Counted from the first letter of the stretch, positions 1 through 10,496 are shown. The stretch is 64,000 nucleotides of DNA from Streptosporangium sandarakinum (GCF_013409935.1 NZ_JACCCO010000003.1:62001-126000), one strand, 5' to 3'. A program made the numbers and translations. Notes: generated from the letters alone by a model not told the origin.

Positions 1-479
1 AGCTGCGCCGGTTCACCCACCGGACCGTCGACGAGGTGACCAAGCTGGCCGAGTCCCACCGCTTCAACGTCGCGGTGGCCCGCCTGATGGAGCTGACGAG
101 CGCGGCCCGCCGCGCCATCGACGCCGGTCCCGGCGCCGCCGACCCGGCGGTCCGCGAGGCGGCCGAGGCGCTGGCGGTCATGCTGTCGCTGGTCGCGCCG
201 TACACCGCCGAGGAGGGTTGGGAGCGGCTGGGCCGCTCCGCGTCGGTGGCCAGGGCGGGCTGGCCGGTGGTCGACCCGGCACTGCTGGTCCAGGAGTCGG
301 TCACCTGCGTGGTGCAGGTCGCGGGCAAGGTCCGCGACCGGCTGGAGGTCTCCCCGGAGATCTCCGAGGCCGAGCTGGAGGCGCTGGCGCTGGCCTCGGA
401 CAAGGTCCGAGCCTTCCTGGACGGCGACCCGCGCAAGGTCATCGTCCGCGCGCCGAAGCTGGTCAACATCGTCCCCTGA
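1..479 (+). CDS. leuS: Leucyl-tRNA synthetase, C-terminal end (partial)
   Basis: The gene enters from the left edge (reading frame starts at base 3) and ends with TGA at 477-479, leaving 158 residues. The sequence shows the helical anticodon-binding domain followed by the small C-terminal domain, including [10 protein letters not shown] and the terminal [14 protein letters not shown], both characteristic of bacterial LeuS. The enzyme charges tRNA-Leu in the cytoplasm; its catalytic and editing domains lie outside the window. It converges on lexA across a perfect hairpin. The family assignment rests on the C-terminal motifs only. Confidence 0.93.
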   Translation, partial: LRRFTHRTVDEVTKLAESHRFNVAVARLMELTSAARRAIDAGPGAADPAVREAAEALAVMLSLVAPYTAEEGWERLGRSASVARAGWPVVDPALLVQESVTCVVQVAGKVRDRLEVSPEISEAELEALALASDKVRAFLDGDPRKVIVRAPKLVNIVP

Positions 480-645
480 GGCTCCGGGGCGTCCGTACGG
501 CGGATGCCTCCATTCCGGGGACCGGCGGCCTGCGGGCCGGACGGTCCCCGGCCGGCCCGGGCTCGCATCGAGCACGAAGGCGACCGGCGTGTGAAGCGGT
601 CCCCGGGCGGCCGGACGCGTGTGAAGACGACCGGCACGTGAAAAG

Positions 646-677
646 GAGCGGGCCCCGGTGGAGACCGGGGCCCGCTC
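646..677. terminator. Bidirectional hairpin between leuS and lexA
   Basis: A perfect 14-bp stem (646-659 paired with 664-677) with a 4-nt loop lies between the converging leuS and lexA genes. It is flanked by AAAA on the left and TT on the right, and probably terminates both transcripts. Confidence 0.8.
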
Positions 678-690
678 TTCCGGGGAAGGG

Positions 691-1395
691 TCAGAGCTTG
701 CGCAGCACCGCGACGACCTTGCCCAGGACGGTCGCCTCGTCGCCGGGGATCGGGTCGTAGTTCGGGTTGTGCGGGACCAGCCAGACGTGGCCGCCCTTGC
801 GCTTGAAGGTCTTCACCGTGGCCTCGCCGTCGATCATCGCGGCGACCACGTCGCCGTTGTCGGCCACCGGCTGCTGGCGGACGACGACCCAGTCGCCGTC
901 GGCGATGGCGGCCTCGATCATCGAGTCACCGGTCACCTGGAGCAGGAAGAGCGTGCCCTCGCCGACGAGCTGCTTGGGCAGGGCGAAGACGTCCTCGACG
1001 CTCTCCTCGGCGAGGATCGGGCCGCCGGCGGCGATCCGGCCGACGAGCGGGACATAGGCCGCGGTGGGGCGGCTGACGGTCTCCTGGGCGGCGTCCGGGT
1101 CCACCCACAGCACCGGCTCGCCGGGGAGACGCACCTCGAGCGCGCGGGGACGGTGCGGGTCGCGGCGCAGGTAGCCCTTGCGCTGCAACGCCGTCAGCTG
1201 GTGCGACACGCTGGAGGTGCTGGTGAGCTGCACCGCCTCGCCGATCTCCCGCATGGACGGCGGATAACCGCGCTGCTGCACCGAGTCGCGGATGACCTCC
1301 AGGATCTTCCGCTGCCTGGGGGTGAGGCCGAGGGAGTCACGTCTGCGCACCGCCAGGTCGTTGACGGCCGAACCGTTCTCGTCGTGCTCGCTCAT
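691..1395 (-). CDS. lexA: LexA repressor (SOS regulator)
   Basis: 234 residues. LexA represses DNA-damage genes and self-cleaves when RecA is activated. Residues about 22-88 form the winged helix that binds SOS boxes; the C-terminal half is the S24 protease fold. The scissile Ala123-Gly124 bond (RIAAGGP) and the catalytic dyad Ser158 (TGDSM) and Lys195 (TVKTF) are all present, so it should be self-cleavable. The ATG is preceded by AAGGAG at good spacing. A near-perfect SOS box lies about 75 bp upstream, in the region shared with the divergent small membrane gene, implying autoregulation. The neighbourhood lexA / small gene / nrdR matches other actinobacteria. Confidence 0.97.
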   Translation of the reverse strand: MSEHDENGSAVNDLAVRRRDSLGLTPRQRKILEVIRDSVQQRGYPPSMREIGEAVQLTSTSSVSHQLTALQRKGYLRRDPHRPRALEVRLPGEPVLWVDPDAAQETVSRPTAAYVPLVGRIAAGGPILAEESVEDVFALPKQLVGEGTLFLLQVTGDSMIEAAIADGDWVVVRQQPVADNGDVVAAMIDGEATVKTFKRKGGHVWLVPHNPNYDPIPGDEATVLGKVVAVLRKL

Positions 1396-1467
1396 GCGAT
1401 CTCCTTGCCTCCCGGTCTGTATTGCCCGTGTCGCACACAGCGACCGTACCGCCGTCGAAGATCATGT

Positions 1468-1483
1468 TCAAACAACTGTTCGA
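1468..1483. promoter_or_regulatory. SOS box (LexA operator)
   Basis: TCAAACAACTGTTCGA differs at one base from the actinobacterial SOS consensus TCGAACANNTGTTCGA. It lies between divergent lexA and the small gene starting at 1608 and could control both. Further TGTTCGA half-sites at about 1547-1553 and 1575-1581 are weaker and lie nearer the small gene. Confidence 0.8.
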
Positions 1484-1607
1484 GTCTTCCTCGAAATGAC
1501 CGACGGCGTGGTGTACAACATCGTACGGGAGTTCGATCGACATCGTGTTCGATTCACCGATCTTTCCTCGACGTGTGTTCGACCAGGTCGGAGGGGGTGG
1601 GGTCAAT

Positions 1608-1886
1608 ATGAAGACGACCGCGGCGGAGATGGCGGCGCGACGGTCCCGGCGGCGGCCCGGCCGCAGGCCCGGGCCGCCGGGGAACGTCCGATACCCTGGT
1701 GCGCCGGTCCGGCTCACCAGGCGGGGCAGGGTCGTCGTGCTGGCGGTCCTCACGCTCGTCACCCTGGGGGCGCTGTGGCTCGCTCCCCGTGTCGACGCGA
1801 CCCTCGGGGTCGGCTATCCGGGGTGCGCCGACTCCTCGCGCGCCCCGGCCCCCGGCGACGCCGCGCCCTGGCGGGCGGCGCCGTGA
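1608..1886 (+). CDS. Small single-pass membrane protein at the divS/Rv2719c position
   Basis: 92 residues: a basic N-terminus (RRSRRRPGRRPG), one transmembrane helix at about 41-58 (VVVLAVLTLVTLGALWL) and a short Ala/Pro-rich tail. The ATG at 1608 follows a G-rich Shine-Dalgarno (GGAGGGGG). It is divergent from lexA across an SOS box and followed by nrdR. In Corynebacterium this slot holds the SOS-induced division inhibitor DivS, and in Mycobacterium the LysM cell-wall hydrolase Rv2719c (ChiZ). No LysM domain is visible here, so it is either a shortened relative or an analogous membrane division inhibitor. The position is seen; the function is inferred. Confidence 0.6.
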   Translation: MKTTAAEMAARRSRRRPGRRPGPPGNVRYPGAPVRLTRRGRVVVLAVLTLVTLGALWLAPRVDATLGVGYPGCADSSRAPAPGDAAPWRAAP

Positions 1887-1928
1887 TCATCGCGATCGCC
1901 GCGGCGACGCGCCCCGGAGGGTGACGGC

Positions 1929-1960
1929 GCGCCCCGGCGCCCCGCCGGCCGCCGGGGCGC
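1929..1960 (+). terminator. Hairpin after the SOS membrane gene
   Basis: A perfect 10-bp GC stem (1929-1938 with 1951-1960) with a 12-nt loop lies 43 bp past the stop. There is no U-tract, so it is a probable but weak terminator separating this gene from nrdR. Confidence 0.45.
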
Positions 1961-2140
1961 CAGGGCGCGACGGCGTCGTGGGTCGTGGGTCGTGAGGACG
2001 AAAAGGGGCAATGGGGGGTGTTACCACCGTGACCGGCGGGGCAGGAGGGGGAGACACGCCGAGGCGGCGCGCTGATCAGCGACTTCGGCGCGCGGGGTCC
2101 GGCTGACTTGCGTTCATGGTCCGACCCTCCTACCGTTGGA

Positions 2141-2187
2141 CCACAACATCTAGTGGCTCCACCGGCGAAGCTCACCATAGATTGTGT
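2141..2187. promoter_or_regulatory. Tandem NrdR boxes
   Basis: Two AT-rich imperfect palindromes, CCACAACATCTAGTGG (2141-2156) and TCACCATAGATTGTGT (2172-2187), fit the NrdR-box pattern. Their centres are 31 bp apart, three helical turns, the spacing expected for NrdR multimers bound on one face of DNA. They lie about 120-167 bp upstream of the nrdR start, implying autoregulation of nrdR and possibly co-control of nrdJ. Confidence 0.8.
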
Positions 2188-2307
2188 TTTCGTTACCGCA
2201 TTTCGACCTTTGGAAGATGTGCGCGAGCGCCCCTGCCATGGGATTTGCGGGACGCACGAGGCGAAACACAGGGTGCGGGGTCACGGCAGGCCAAGGAGGC
2301 GACCCGC

Positions 2308-2769
2308 GTGCACTGTCCGTTCTGTCGTCACCCTGACACGCGGGTCATCGACAGCCGGTCCACCGACGACGGCGGTGCCATCCGCCGCAGGCGCACGTGC
2401 CCCGAATGCGGCCGCAGGTTCACCACGCAGGAGACCGTCCTGCTCATGGTCAGCAAGCGCAGCGGGGTGACCGAGCCGTTCTTCCGGGACAAGGTGATCG
2501 CCGGAGTGCGGCGGGCCTGCCAGGGGCGTCCGGTGAGCGAGGACTCCCTCGCCCAGCTGGGCCAGCGGGTGGAGGAGAGCATCCGGGCGACGGGATCGGC
2601 CGAGATCGCGGCGCACGAGGTGGGGCTGGCGATCCTGGGCCCGCTGCGCGAGCTGGACGAGGTGGCGTATCTCCGGTTCGCCTCCGTCTACCGCGGCTTC
2701 GAGACCCTGGCCGACTTCGAGGCCGAGATCGAGCAGCTGCGCGCGGAACGCTCCGCCAAGCAGGACTGA
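2308..2769 (+). CDS. nrdR: NrdR, ribonucleotide reductase repressor
   Basis: 153 residues starting at GTG 2308, 8 bp after AAGGAGG; the open frame extends further upstream but the conserved family N-terminus (HCPFC) begins here. The zinc ribbon uses Cys3, Cys6, Cys31 and Cys34 (HCPFC...TCPECG), followed by an ATP-cone domain at about 48-138 that senses ATP and dATP. It represses ribonucleotide reductase operons. nrdJ starts 91 bp downstream on the same strand and tandem NrdR boxes lie upstream, so a nrdR-nrdJ transcription unit is likely. Confidence 0.96.
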   Translation: MHCPFCRHPDTRVIDSRSTDDGGAIRRRRTCPECGRRFTTQETVLLMVSKRSGVTEPFFRDKVIAGVRRACQGRPVSEDSLAQLGQRVEESIRATGSAEIAAHEVGLAILGPLRELDEVAYLRFASVYRGFETLADFEAEIEQLRAERSAKQD

Positions 2770-2860
2770 ATTCAAACCCCGGGCGCCGGGGGCCAGAGCG
2801 GCGCGTTGATGTGGTCCGACTCGTGGGTTCCGCGAAGCGGGGCCCCGGAAGGGGGAAGTC

Positions 2861-5722
<2,862 letters not shown>

Positions 5723-5749
5723 TCACGGCGCCTCTTCGCGGAGGCGGAG

Positions 5750-5796
5750 GCGGGGGGCGGTGCGCCCGGCGGACGGCCGGGCGCACCGCCCCCCGC
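5750..5796 (+). terminator. Strong hairpin after nrdJ
   Basis: A perfect 20-bp stem (5750-5769 with 5777-5796) with a 7-nt loop lies 28 bp past the nrdJ stop, and would also serve the converging SapA-like gene. It is the longest perfect stem in this part of the window. Confidence 0.85.
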
Positions 5797-5894
5797 GTGT
5801 GAGCGGCGTGACGGGCGCCGGCGGTCGGCCGGCGCCCGTTCGCCTGACCGGGGGAGCGCGGCCTTCCGGGGCGCGGCGAGCTCCTCAGCGGCCG

Positions 5895-6401
5895 TCAGCC
5901 GCAGTTGTCCCAGGACGCCCGGCCGCCGGTCGCGATCTGGGACGCCTGGCCGCCGGTCGGGATCTGGGGGGCGCGGCCGCTGGACTTGATGATGCCCCAG
6001 TACTTCACGCAGTGGCCCTTGGCGTACAGCTTCACCGGGCCGGCGTAGTACTTGTACTTTCCCTCGGCGTGCTTTTCCACGGTCCGCATCGGCTCGCGCT
6101 TGATGCGCTTGGTCTGCACCTCCAGCCGGGCCATGGTGTAGGTGGCGCTGCCGATGAAGCTCGACTTGATGGTGGTCACGCAGTTGAAACCGGTCGAGCG
6201 GTTGTAGAGCAGGTAGACGCGGCCGTAGACCTTGCCGGTGGAGGTCTTGACCACCCGGCTGCCGTCGTTCACCCTGCCGAACCCGGCGCCGCAGACGCCC
6301 TCCGGGGTGTAGGAGGCCGCCACGGCGTACGCCGGGTTCGCCATGACCGCGCCCGCGGAGAGGGCTGCGGCGATGATGATCCTGCTTGTCGGCTTGAGCA
6401 C
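5895..6401 (-). CDS. Secreted SapA-like (spore-associated protein A) protein
   Basis: 168 residues from GTG 6401. A clear signal peptide (about 1-26, ending AYA) precedes a small cysteine-containing domain. Family-like segments include GVCGAGFGRV, VYLLYNRSTGFNCVTT, YYAGPVKLYAKGHCVKYWG and the C-terminal WDNCG, matching the layout of streptomycete spore-associated protein A. The role is unknown; the family is found in spore or aerial-hyphae extracts. Near the C-terminus a 27-bp tandem duplication inserts Gly/Ala-rich nonapeptides between the WG and WDNCG positions, which I do not recall in typical members. Confidence 0.75.
   Translation of the reverse strand: MLKPTSRIIIAAALSAGAVMANPAYAVAASYTPEGVCGAGFGRVNDGSRVVKTSTGKVYGRVYLLYNRSTGFNCVTTIKSSFIGSATYTMARLEVQTKRIKREPMRTVEKHAEGKYKYYAGPVKLYAKGHCVKYWGIIKSSGRAPQIPTGGQASQIATGGRASWDNCG
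5914..5967. repeat. 27-bp tandem repeat inside the SapA-like gene
   Basis: Copies at 5914-5940 and 5941-5967 differ at two positions; a partial third copy follows. The period is a multiple of three and adds nine-residue units to the protein C-terminus. Confidence 0.9.
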
Positions 6402-6654
6402 TTACTCATCCCATCGTCTTGCGACGCTCGTCGTCCGGACGAGCCAGGGAGCGATCTTCCCCGTCGTTCGACGCGGGAAGATCAGGATTTGTTCGGGATG
6501 TCCGGCTTTATTTCATGACGGATTCCGGCCGGTTCGCCCGTCGGCCGAGACCGGCCGGACCGCTCCCGCAGCTCACGTCGACCTGGATCGATCCAGCGGG
6601 GACGGGTGGCCGACGGGCGCGGAAACACCCGGGAGCGGGGAGGCCGACGGGGGC

Positions 6655-6698
6655 GGCGCGCGCCGGAGACCGGGATGACCGGCTCTCCGGCGCGCGCC
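6655..6698 (-). terminator. Hairpin after proline iminopeptidase
   Basis: A perfect 15-bp stem (6655-6669 with 6684-6698), with a further CCGG/CCGG pairing inside the loop, lies directly after the stop of the leftward peptidase gene. Confidence 0.75.
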
Positions 6699-6704
6699 GG
6701 AGGA

Positions 6705-7664
6705 TCACCGTACGGCGAAGCGGTCGAGCGCGGCGCGGATCTCGTCGCGCATGGTGTCGCTGCCGGTGTGGCCGGAGTCCTCGACGATGACCAGCTTCGC
6801 GTCCGGCCAGGCCTGGGCGAGCTCCCAGGCGGTGGAGACCGGGCTGCCCAGGTCGTGGCGGCCGTGGATCAGCACGCCCGGGATGCCGGCCAGCCGGTGC
6901 GCCTCCCGCAGCAGCACACCATCCTCCAGCCAGGCGTCGTGGGAGAAGTAGTGGGCGCAGATCCGGACGAACGCCAGCATCTCGTCGGACGGCCGGTCGC
7001 TGTAGGCACCCTTCTTGCCGTTCGGCTCCATGGAGATCACCGCGTCCTCCCAGGCAAGCCAGTCGGTCGCCGCCCTGGCCCGCACCTCGGCGTCGGGGTG
7101 CTCCATGAGCCGGGCGTAGGCGGCGAGCAGGTCGCCGTCGCGGTCGGCCTCGGGGACGCCGGCCCGGAACCGGTCCCACGCCTCGGGGAAGAACCGGCCG
7201 ACGCCCCGGTACAGCCAGTCGGTCTCCGAAGGCCGGGTCATGGTGACGGCGGGGATGACGATCTCCGACACCCGCTCGGGGTGGCGCTCGGCGTAGGCGA
7301 GGATGAGCGTGGATCCCCACGAGCCGCCGAACAGCAGCCAGCGGTCGATGCCCAGGTGCTCGCGCAGCCGTTCCATGTCGGCCAGCAGGTGCTCGGTGGT
7401 GTTGACGCTCATGTCGGCGGCGGGGTCGCTCGCGTGCGGGGTGCTGCGCCCGCAGCCGCGCTGGTCGAACAGGACGACCCGGTAACGCTCGGGGTCGAAG
7501 GAGCGGGGGTGGCGGGCCGAGGACCCCGCCCCGGGGCCGCCGTGCACGACGAGGGCGGGCTTCCCCTCGGGGTTGCCGTACACCTCCCAGTGGACGAGGT
7601 TGCCGTCGCCGACGTCGAGCATGCCGTGGTCGTAGGGCTCGATCGGAGCGGGGGGCCGGGTCAT
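6705..7664 (-). CDS. pip: Proline iminopeptidase (alpha/beta hydrolase, S33)
   Basis: 319 residues. It removes N-terminal proline from peptides in the cytoplasm. Visible: the oxyanion motif HGGPGAG, the family signature FDQRGCGRSTPH, the nucleophile elbow GGSWGS, the cap segment with TRPSETDWLYRGVGRFFPEAW, and a late conserved His in DSGHTGSD. Length matches the family. The ATG at 7664 follows AAGGGAA. It lies 175 bp downstream of a TetR gene on the same strand; a short dyad in that gap (7733-7744) may be an operator. Assignment to S33 is strong; substrate preference is inferred. Confidence 0.92.
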   Translation of the reverse strand: MTRPPAPIEPYDHGMLDVGDGNLVHWEVYGNPEGKPALVVHGGPGAGSSARHPRSFDPERYRVVLFDQRGCGRSTPHASDPAADMSVNTTEHLLADMERLREHLGIDRWLLFGGSWGSTLILAYAERHPERVSEIVIPAVTMTRPSETDWLYRGVGRFFPEAWDRFRAGVPEADRDGDLLAAYARLMEHPDAEVRARAATDWLAWEDAVISMEPNGKKGAYSDRPSDEMLAFVRICAHYFSHDAWLEDGVLLREAHRLAGIPGVLIHGRHDLGSPVSTAWELAQAWPDAKLVIVEDSGHTGSDTMRDEIRAALDRFAVR

Positions 7665-7732
7665 GTCGGATTCCCTTCGGTGGTGCGCCGTACGGTGTGA
7701 CGGCGCGGCTGGGCGAAGGATCCCGAAAATAC

Positions 7733-7744
7733 AACAGTGCTGTT
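7733..7744. promoter_or_regulatory. Short dyad upstream of pip
   Basis: AACAGTGCTGTT is a perfect 12-bp palindrome in an AT-richer stretch about 70 bp upstream of the peptidase start, in the gap below the TetR gene. It is a plausible operator; the sequence is unlike the TetR-gene dyad at 8494. Confidence 0.35.
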
Positions 7745-7839
7745 ACATCAGGCGAGTGGATTTCCCCGTCCCGGGCCGGAGCCGCTCGGCACCCGCCCGC
7801 GTCACCTGATCGACGCCGACCGGACCGGTGCGGCCCGGG

Positions 7840-8478
7840 TCAACGGGCCGTCCAGCGGCGGGTGACCTCCTCGGCGGTCGGCGGCGGGCCGGGCGGGGGA
7901 GGAGCCGAGGTCAGGCGCAGGGCGTCCAGCATCAGGGCGAGGTGGCGGCGCCGTATCTGCGCGGTGCGCTCCTCGTCGCCGAGGTGGAGGGCGGCGAGCT
8001 GGTCGAAGATCAGCGACATGTCGGAGGTGTTCAGGCCCGGCCTTACGGCACCCGCCCGGACGGCGCGGTCGAAGACCTGCTCGGCGAGCCCGCCGGCGCG
8101 GGCGGCCTCGCGCCCGAGATCCTCGGTCGGGGTGAAGGTCCCGGCGAGGTTGATCGTCAGGGAGTGGACGTCGGCGTCCACGACGCGCCGCATGAAACCG
8201 GCGAGCGCCTCCCACGGGTCGTCCTGGCCGGACAGGGCCGCCTCGGCCTCGGCGATGTAGGTCCGCAGGCCGTCGGAGCAGAGCTTGCGCAGAAGGTCCT
8301 CCTTGCCGGCGTAGCGGCGGTAGAGCGCGCTGATGCCCACCCCCGCCCGCTCGGCCACCGCCGAGATCGGAGCGTCGGGGTCGGCGACGAAGACCGCCCG
8401 CGCCGCTTCGAGGATCACCTGGTCGTTCCGGGCAGCCTGGGCCTTGCGGCCGCTCATCGGGGCCGGTGTCGTCTCCAT
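7840..8478 (-). CDS. TetR/AcrR family transcriptional regulator
   Basis: 212 residues from ATG 8478 (Shine-Dalgarno GTGGAG); the open frame continues upstream but lacks a comparable start signal. Residues about 15-60 form the TetR helix-turn-helix (AVAERAGVGISALYRRYAGKEDLLRKL). The remaining helical domain would bind a ligand; a proline-rich tail (APPPPGPPPTAEE) closes it. A 19-bp palindrome 16 bp upstream is a good autoregulatory operator. Ligand and targets are unknown; the next gene on the strand is the proline iminopeptidase. Confidence 0.9.
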   Translation of the reverse strand: METTPAPMSGRKAQAARNDQVILEAARAVFVADPDAPISAVAERAGVGISALYRRYAGKEDLLRKLCSDGLRTYIAEAEAALSGQDDPWEALAGFMRRVVDADVHSLTINLAGTFTPTEDLGREAARAGGLAEQVFDRAVRAGAVRPGLNTSDMSLIFDQLAALHLGDEERTAQIRRRHLALMLDALRLTSAPPPPGPPPTAEEVTRRWTAR

Positions 8479-8493
8479 GTCTCCACTATAGTC

Positions 8494-8512
8494 ACGGAAC
8501 ATAGTATTCCGT
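8494..8512. promoter_or_regulatory. Palindromic operator upstream of the TetR gene
   Basis: ACGGAACATAGTATTCCGT has 6-bp perfect arms (ACGGAA/TTCCGT) around 7 bp, in an AT-rich pocket. On the minus strand a TATAGT -10-like hexamer lies between it and the ATG. Placement and symmetry fit TetR autorepression. Confidence 0.6.
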
Positions 8513-8580
8513 TCTGTGGACTGCGGCGGGTCGCCGGGGAGATCCGCGACGATTCCGGGAAGAGCGGCCCCGGGAGAACA

Positions 8581-8607
8581 GAAAGACCCGCACCAGGCGG
8601 GTCTTTC
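8581..8607 (-). terminator. Intrinsic terminator after the micro-ORFs
   Basis: A perfect 11-bp stem (8581-8591 with 8597-8607), whose distal arm reads CGGGTCTTTC on the minus strand followed by T-rich sequence, lies 45 bp below the 57-aa ORF. It is the most classical rho-independent terminator in this region and supports a real leftward transcript over the micro-ORFs. Confidence 0.75.
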
Positions 8608-8651
8608 ACTGGAGTCCCGGCGGGGGAGCACCCCTGCCTTCTCCCGGGCGG

Positions 8652-8825
8652 TCAGGCCGCCGGTGTGGGGCCGCTCGTGCGCGGGAAGAGCACGACGTTC
8701 CGTCCGGCGTAGGCGCGAAGGTCCACGACCTTGCCGTCCCCGGCGGTCCTGCGGTGCTTCGCGGAACGGATATCTCTGATCTTGAGCCGTGCGACCTGAG
8801 GTGGCACGACCGCAAGTCTCCTCAT
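8652..8825 (-). CDS. 57-aa basic micro-protein, unknown
   Basis: The ATG at 8825 is preceded by a G-run (CCGGGGGGCTCA). The product is basic and non-membrane, beginning MRRLAVVPPQVARLKIRDIR and ending FPRTSGPTPAA. Codon choice at the 5' end (AGG, AGA, CTT, AGA, GAT) is less GC-biased than its neighbours, hinting at recent acquisition or weak selection. An intrinsic terminator follows. I recognise no family. It lies 75 bp below a second micro-ORF on the same strand and may share its transcript. Confidence 0.5.
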   Translation of the reverse strand: MRRLAVVPPQVARLKIRDIRSAKHRRTAGDGKVVDLRAYAGRNVVLFPRTSGPTPAA

Positions 8826-8900
8826 TGAGCCCCCCGGCGTGATGATTCCGTTACGCGAGTTGTCTACAGAGAATCGCGTAAAACCACTGTAAAGGGACGT

Positions 8901-9002
8901 TCAATAAGGGAGCATCCGGCCCGACGGGGTCCGCAGGTCCGGTTCGGTGCCGATGGTGCGGCGGCGCCGGTCGCGCGGCCTGATGGTCTTGCTGCGACGC
9001 AT
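8901..9002 (-). CDS. 33-aa Arg-rich micro-ORF, unknown
   Basis: The start at 9002 has one of the best Shine-Dalgarno sequences in the window (AAAAAGGAGGCGGACC then ATG). The 33-residue product is strongly basic (MRRSKTIRPRDRRRRTIG...) and ends MLPY. It has no family I know; it could be a leader peptide for the downstream 57-aa ORF or a small nucleic-acid-binding peptide. Confidence 0.45.
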   Translation of the reverse strand: MRRSKTIRPRDRRRRTIGTEPDLRTPSGRMLPY

Positions 9003-9133
9003 GGTCCGCCTCCTTTTTCCTCGCGCCCGGTGTGTCCGATATCACCCGGCATTCCCCTTCGCGGGCCCGCGTAAAAGGCCGGCTCGCACGGAAAGCCCGT
9101 GCGAGCCAACCTAGCCCCGTCATCCCCTCCGGA

Positions 9134-9598
9134 TCAACCGGTTTGGTGGCGGAGAGAACCCGCGATCTTACGTGTGGTGACGCAGATCCGGTTCCAGGCG
9201 TTGATCGTCGCGATCGCCACCACGAGCGAGGCCAGGAGCGGCGGCTCGAAGTGCCGGGCCGCCTCCTCCCACACGTGGTCCGGCACCGCCTCCGGTCGGT
9301 CGCTGAGCCGGGTGGCCTCCTCGGTCAGGGCCAGCGCCGCCCGCTCGGCGTCGGTGTAGTACGGCGCCTCCCGCCAGGCGACCACCGAGAACAGCCGCTC
9401 GTCGCTCTCGCCGGCCTTCTTGGCCTCATGGCTGTGCATGTCCACGCAGAAGCCGCAGCCGTTGATCTGGCTGGCCCGCAGCTTCACCAGCTCCAGCGTG
9501 GTCTTCGACAGGCCGCTGCGGTGGAGGTACTTCTCCAGGCCCCGCATGGCCTCGTAGCCCTCGGGGGCCAGCTCGGCGACGTTCATCCGTTCCTTCAT
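9134..9598 (-). CDS. AhpD-like / carboxymuconolactone decarboxylase family protein
   Basis: 154 residues. The AhpD core motif is complete: Glu36, then Cys48-x2-Cys51 and His55 (QINGCGFCVDMH), the E-x11-C-x2-C-x3-H pattern of thiol peroxidase-type members. It probably reduces peroxides or acts in thiol redox. Its ATG overlaps the TGA of the upstream ECF41 sigma gene (ATGA) and the Shine-Dalgarno AAGGAG lies inside that gene, so translation is coupled. ECF41 sigma factors are habitually linked to this protein family, making it the likely regulated output. Confidence 0.93.
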   Translation of the reverse strand: MKERMNVAELAPEGYEAMRGLEKYLHRSGLSKTTLELVKLRASQINGCGFCVDMHSHEAKKAGESDERLFSVVAWREAPYYTDAERAALALTEEATRLSDRPEAVPDHVWEEAARHFEPPLLASLVVAIATINAWNRICVTTRKIAGSLRHQTG

Positions 9599-10461
9599 GG
9601 AATGCTCCTTAGTTTCTCCGGGTTCATCACGATGTAGATCTCGGTGATCCGGCCGCCGGCCGTGTTCAGCGCGTAGACGGCGGGCGTCGCGTCCCGCCGG
9701 GACCGCAGCAGCCCCGGCCAGCCGTTGACCATGACCGGCGCGAACCCGTGGGAGGACCCGTACCGCCTGGTGACCCCGAGCAGGAAACGGGCCACCCGGT
9801 CGGCGCCGCGGACGGGCCGCCTGGCCGCGGTGACCAGGCCGCCCCCGTCGCTGCGCAGCACCACGTCGGGGTCGAGCAGCTCCATCAGCGCGCCGATGTC
9901 GTCTCCGGCGCCGGCCCGGGCGAACGCCTCGACCACCCTGCGGTGCTCGGCGGCGTCCACCTCGAACCGGGGCGCCCGCGCCGCGACGTGCCGGCGGGCC
10001 CGGGCGGCGAGCTGGCGGCAGGCGGCCGGTGAGCGGCCCACGGCCCGGCCCACCTCGTCGAACGGCAGCCCGAACACGTCGTGCAGCACGAACGCGGTGC
10101 GCTCGGCCGGGCTGAGCGACTCCAGCACGACGAGCATCGCCATGCTCATCGACTCGTCCAGCGTCACCCGGTCGGCAGGGTCGCCCCCGTCCACCACCGG
10201 CTCGGGCAGCCACGGCCCGACGTACTCCTCCCGGCGCACCCGCGCCGAGCGCAGCACGTCCAGCGCGAGCCGGGAGACCGTGACCACCAGCCAGCCCGTG
10301 ACGTCCCGGATCTCCGCGCGACCGACGCGGCCCAGCCGGAACCAGGCGTCCTGCACCACGTCCTCGGCCTCGTCGATGCTGCCGAGCAGGCCGTAGGCCA
10401 CGCCCACCAGGCGGGGCCGGATGGCGGCGAACTCGGCGGCGAGATCTTCATTGGTCTTCAC
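9595..10461 (-). CDS. ECF41-type sigma factor with fused SnoaL-like regulatory domain
   Basis: 288 residues if started at GTG 10461; an in-frame ATG at 10497 gives 300. Regions sigma-2 (DLAAEFAAIRPRLVGVAYGLLGS) and sigma-4 (LSPAERTAFVLHDVFGLPFDEV) are followed by a SnoaL-like C-terminal domain of about 110 residues. ECF41 markers are present: WLPEP in the linker, DGGG in the C-terminal domain and terminal NPEKL. Such factors carry their regulator in cis and need no anti-sigma protein. The upstream ATG overlaps an ECF41-type promoter whose start site would fall at about 10461, so the shorter, leaderless start is preferred. The 3' end overlaps the AhpD-like gene. Confidence 0.93.
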   Translation of the reverse strand: MKTNEDLAAEFAAIRPRLVGVAYGLLGSIDEAEDVVQDAWFRLGRVGRAEIRDVTGWLVVTVSRLALDVLRSARVRREEYVGPWLPEPVVDGGDPADRVTLDESMSMAMLVVLESLSPAERTAFVLHDVFGLPFDEVGRAVGRSPAACRQLAARARRHVAARAPRFEVDAAEHRRVVEAFARAGAGDDIGALMELLDPDVVLRSDGGGLVTAARRPVRGADRVARFLLGVTRRYGSSHGFAPVMVNGWPGLLRSRRDATPAVYALNTAGGRITEIYIVMNPEKLRSIP

Positions 10462-10469
10462 ACATGGAG

Positions 10470-10496
10470 GACGGGACACCCTCCGAGTGTGTGACA
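10470..10496 (-). promoter_or_regulatory. ECF41-type autoregulatory promoter
   Basis: On the minus strand TGTCACA (10496-10490) and CGTC (10473-10470) are separated by 16 bp, matching the published ECF41 promoter consensus. The predicted transcript would begin within a few bases of GTG 10461, giving a leaderless message for the sigma gene. Confidence 0.7.

Noticed and set aside
2770-2860. Possible cobalamin riboswitch before the B12-dependent reductase
   Set aside because: The 91-bp gap is too short and lacks the B12-box; the NrdR boxes explain regulation better.
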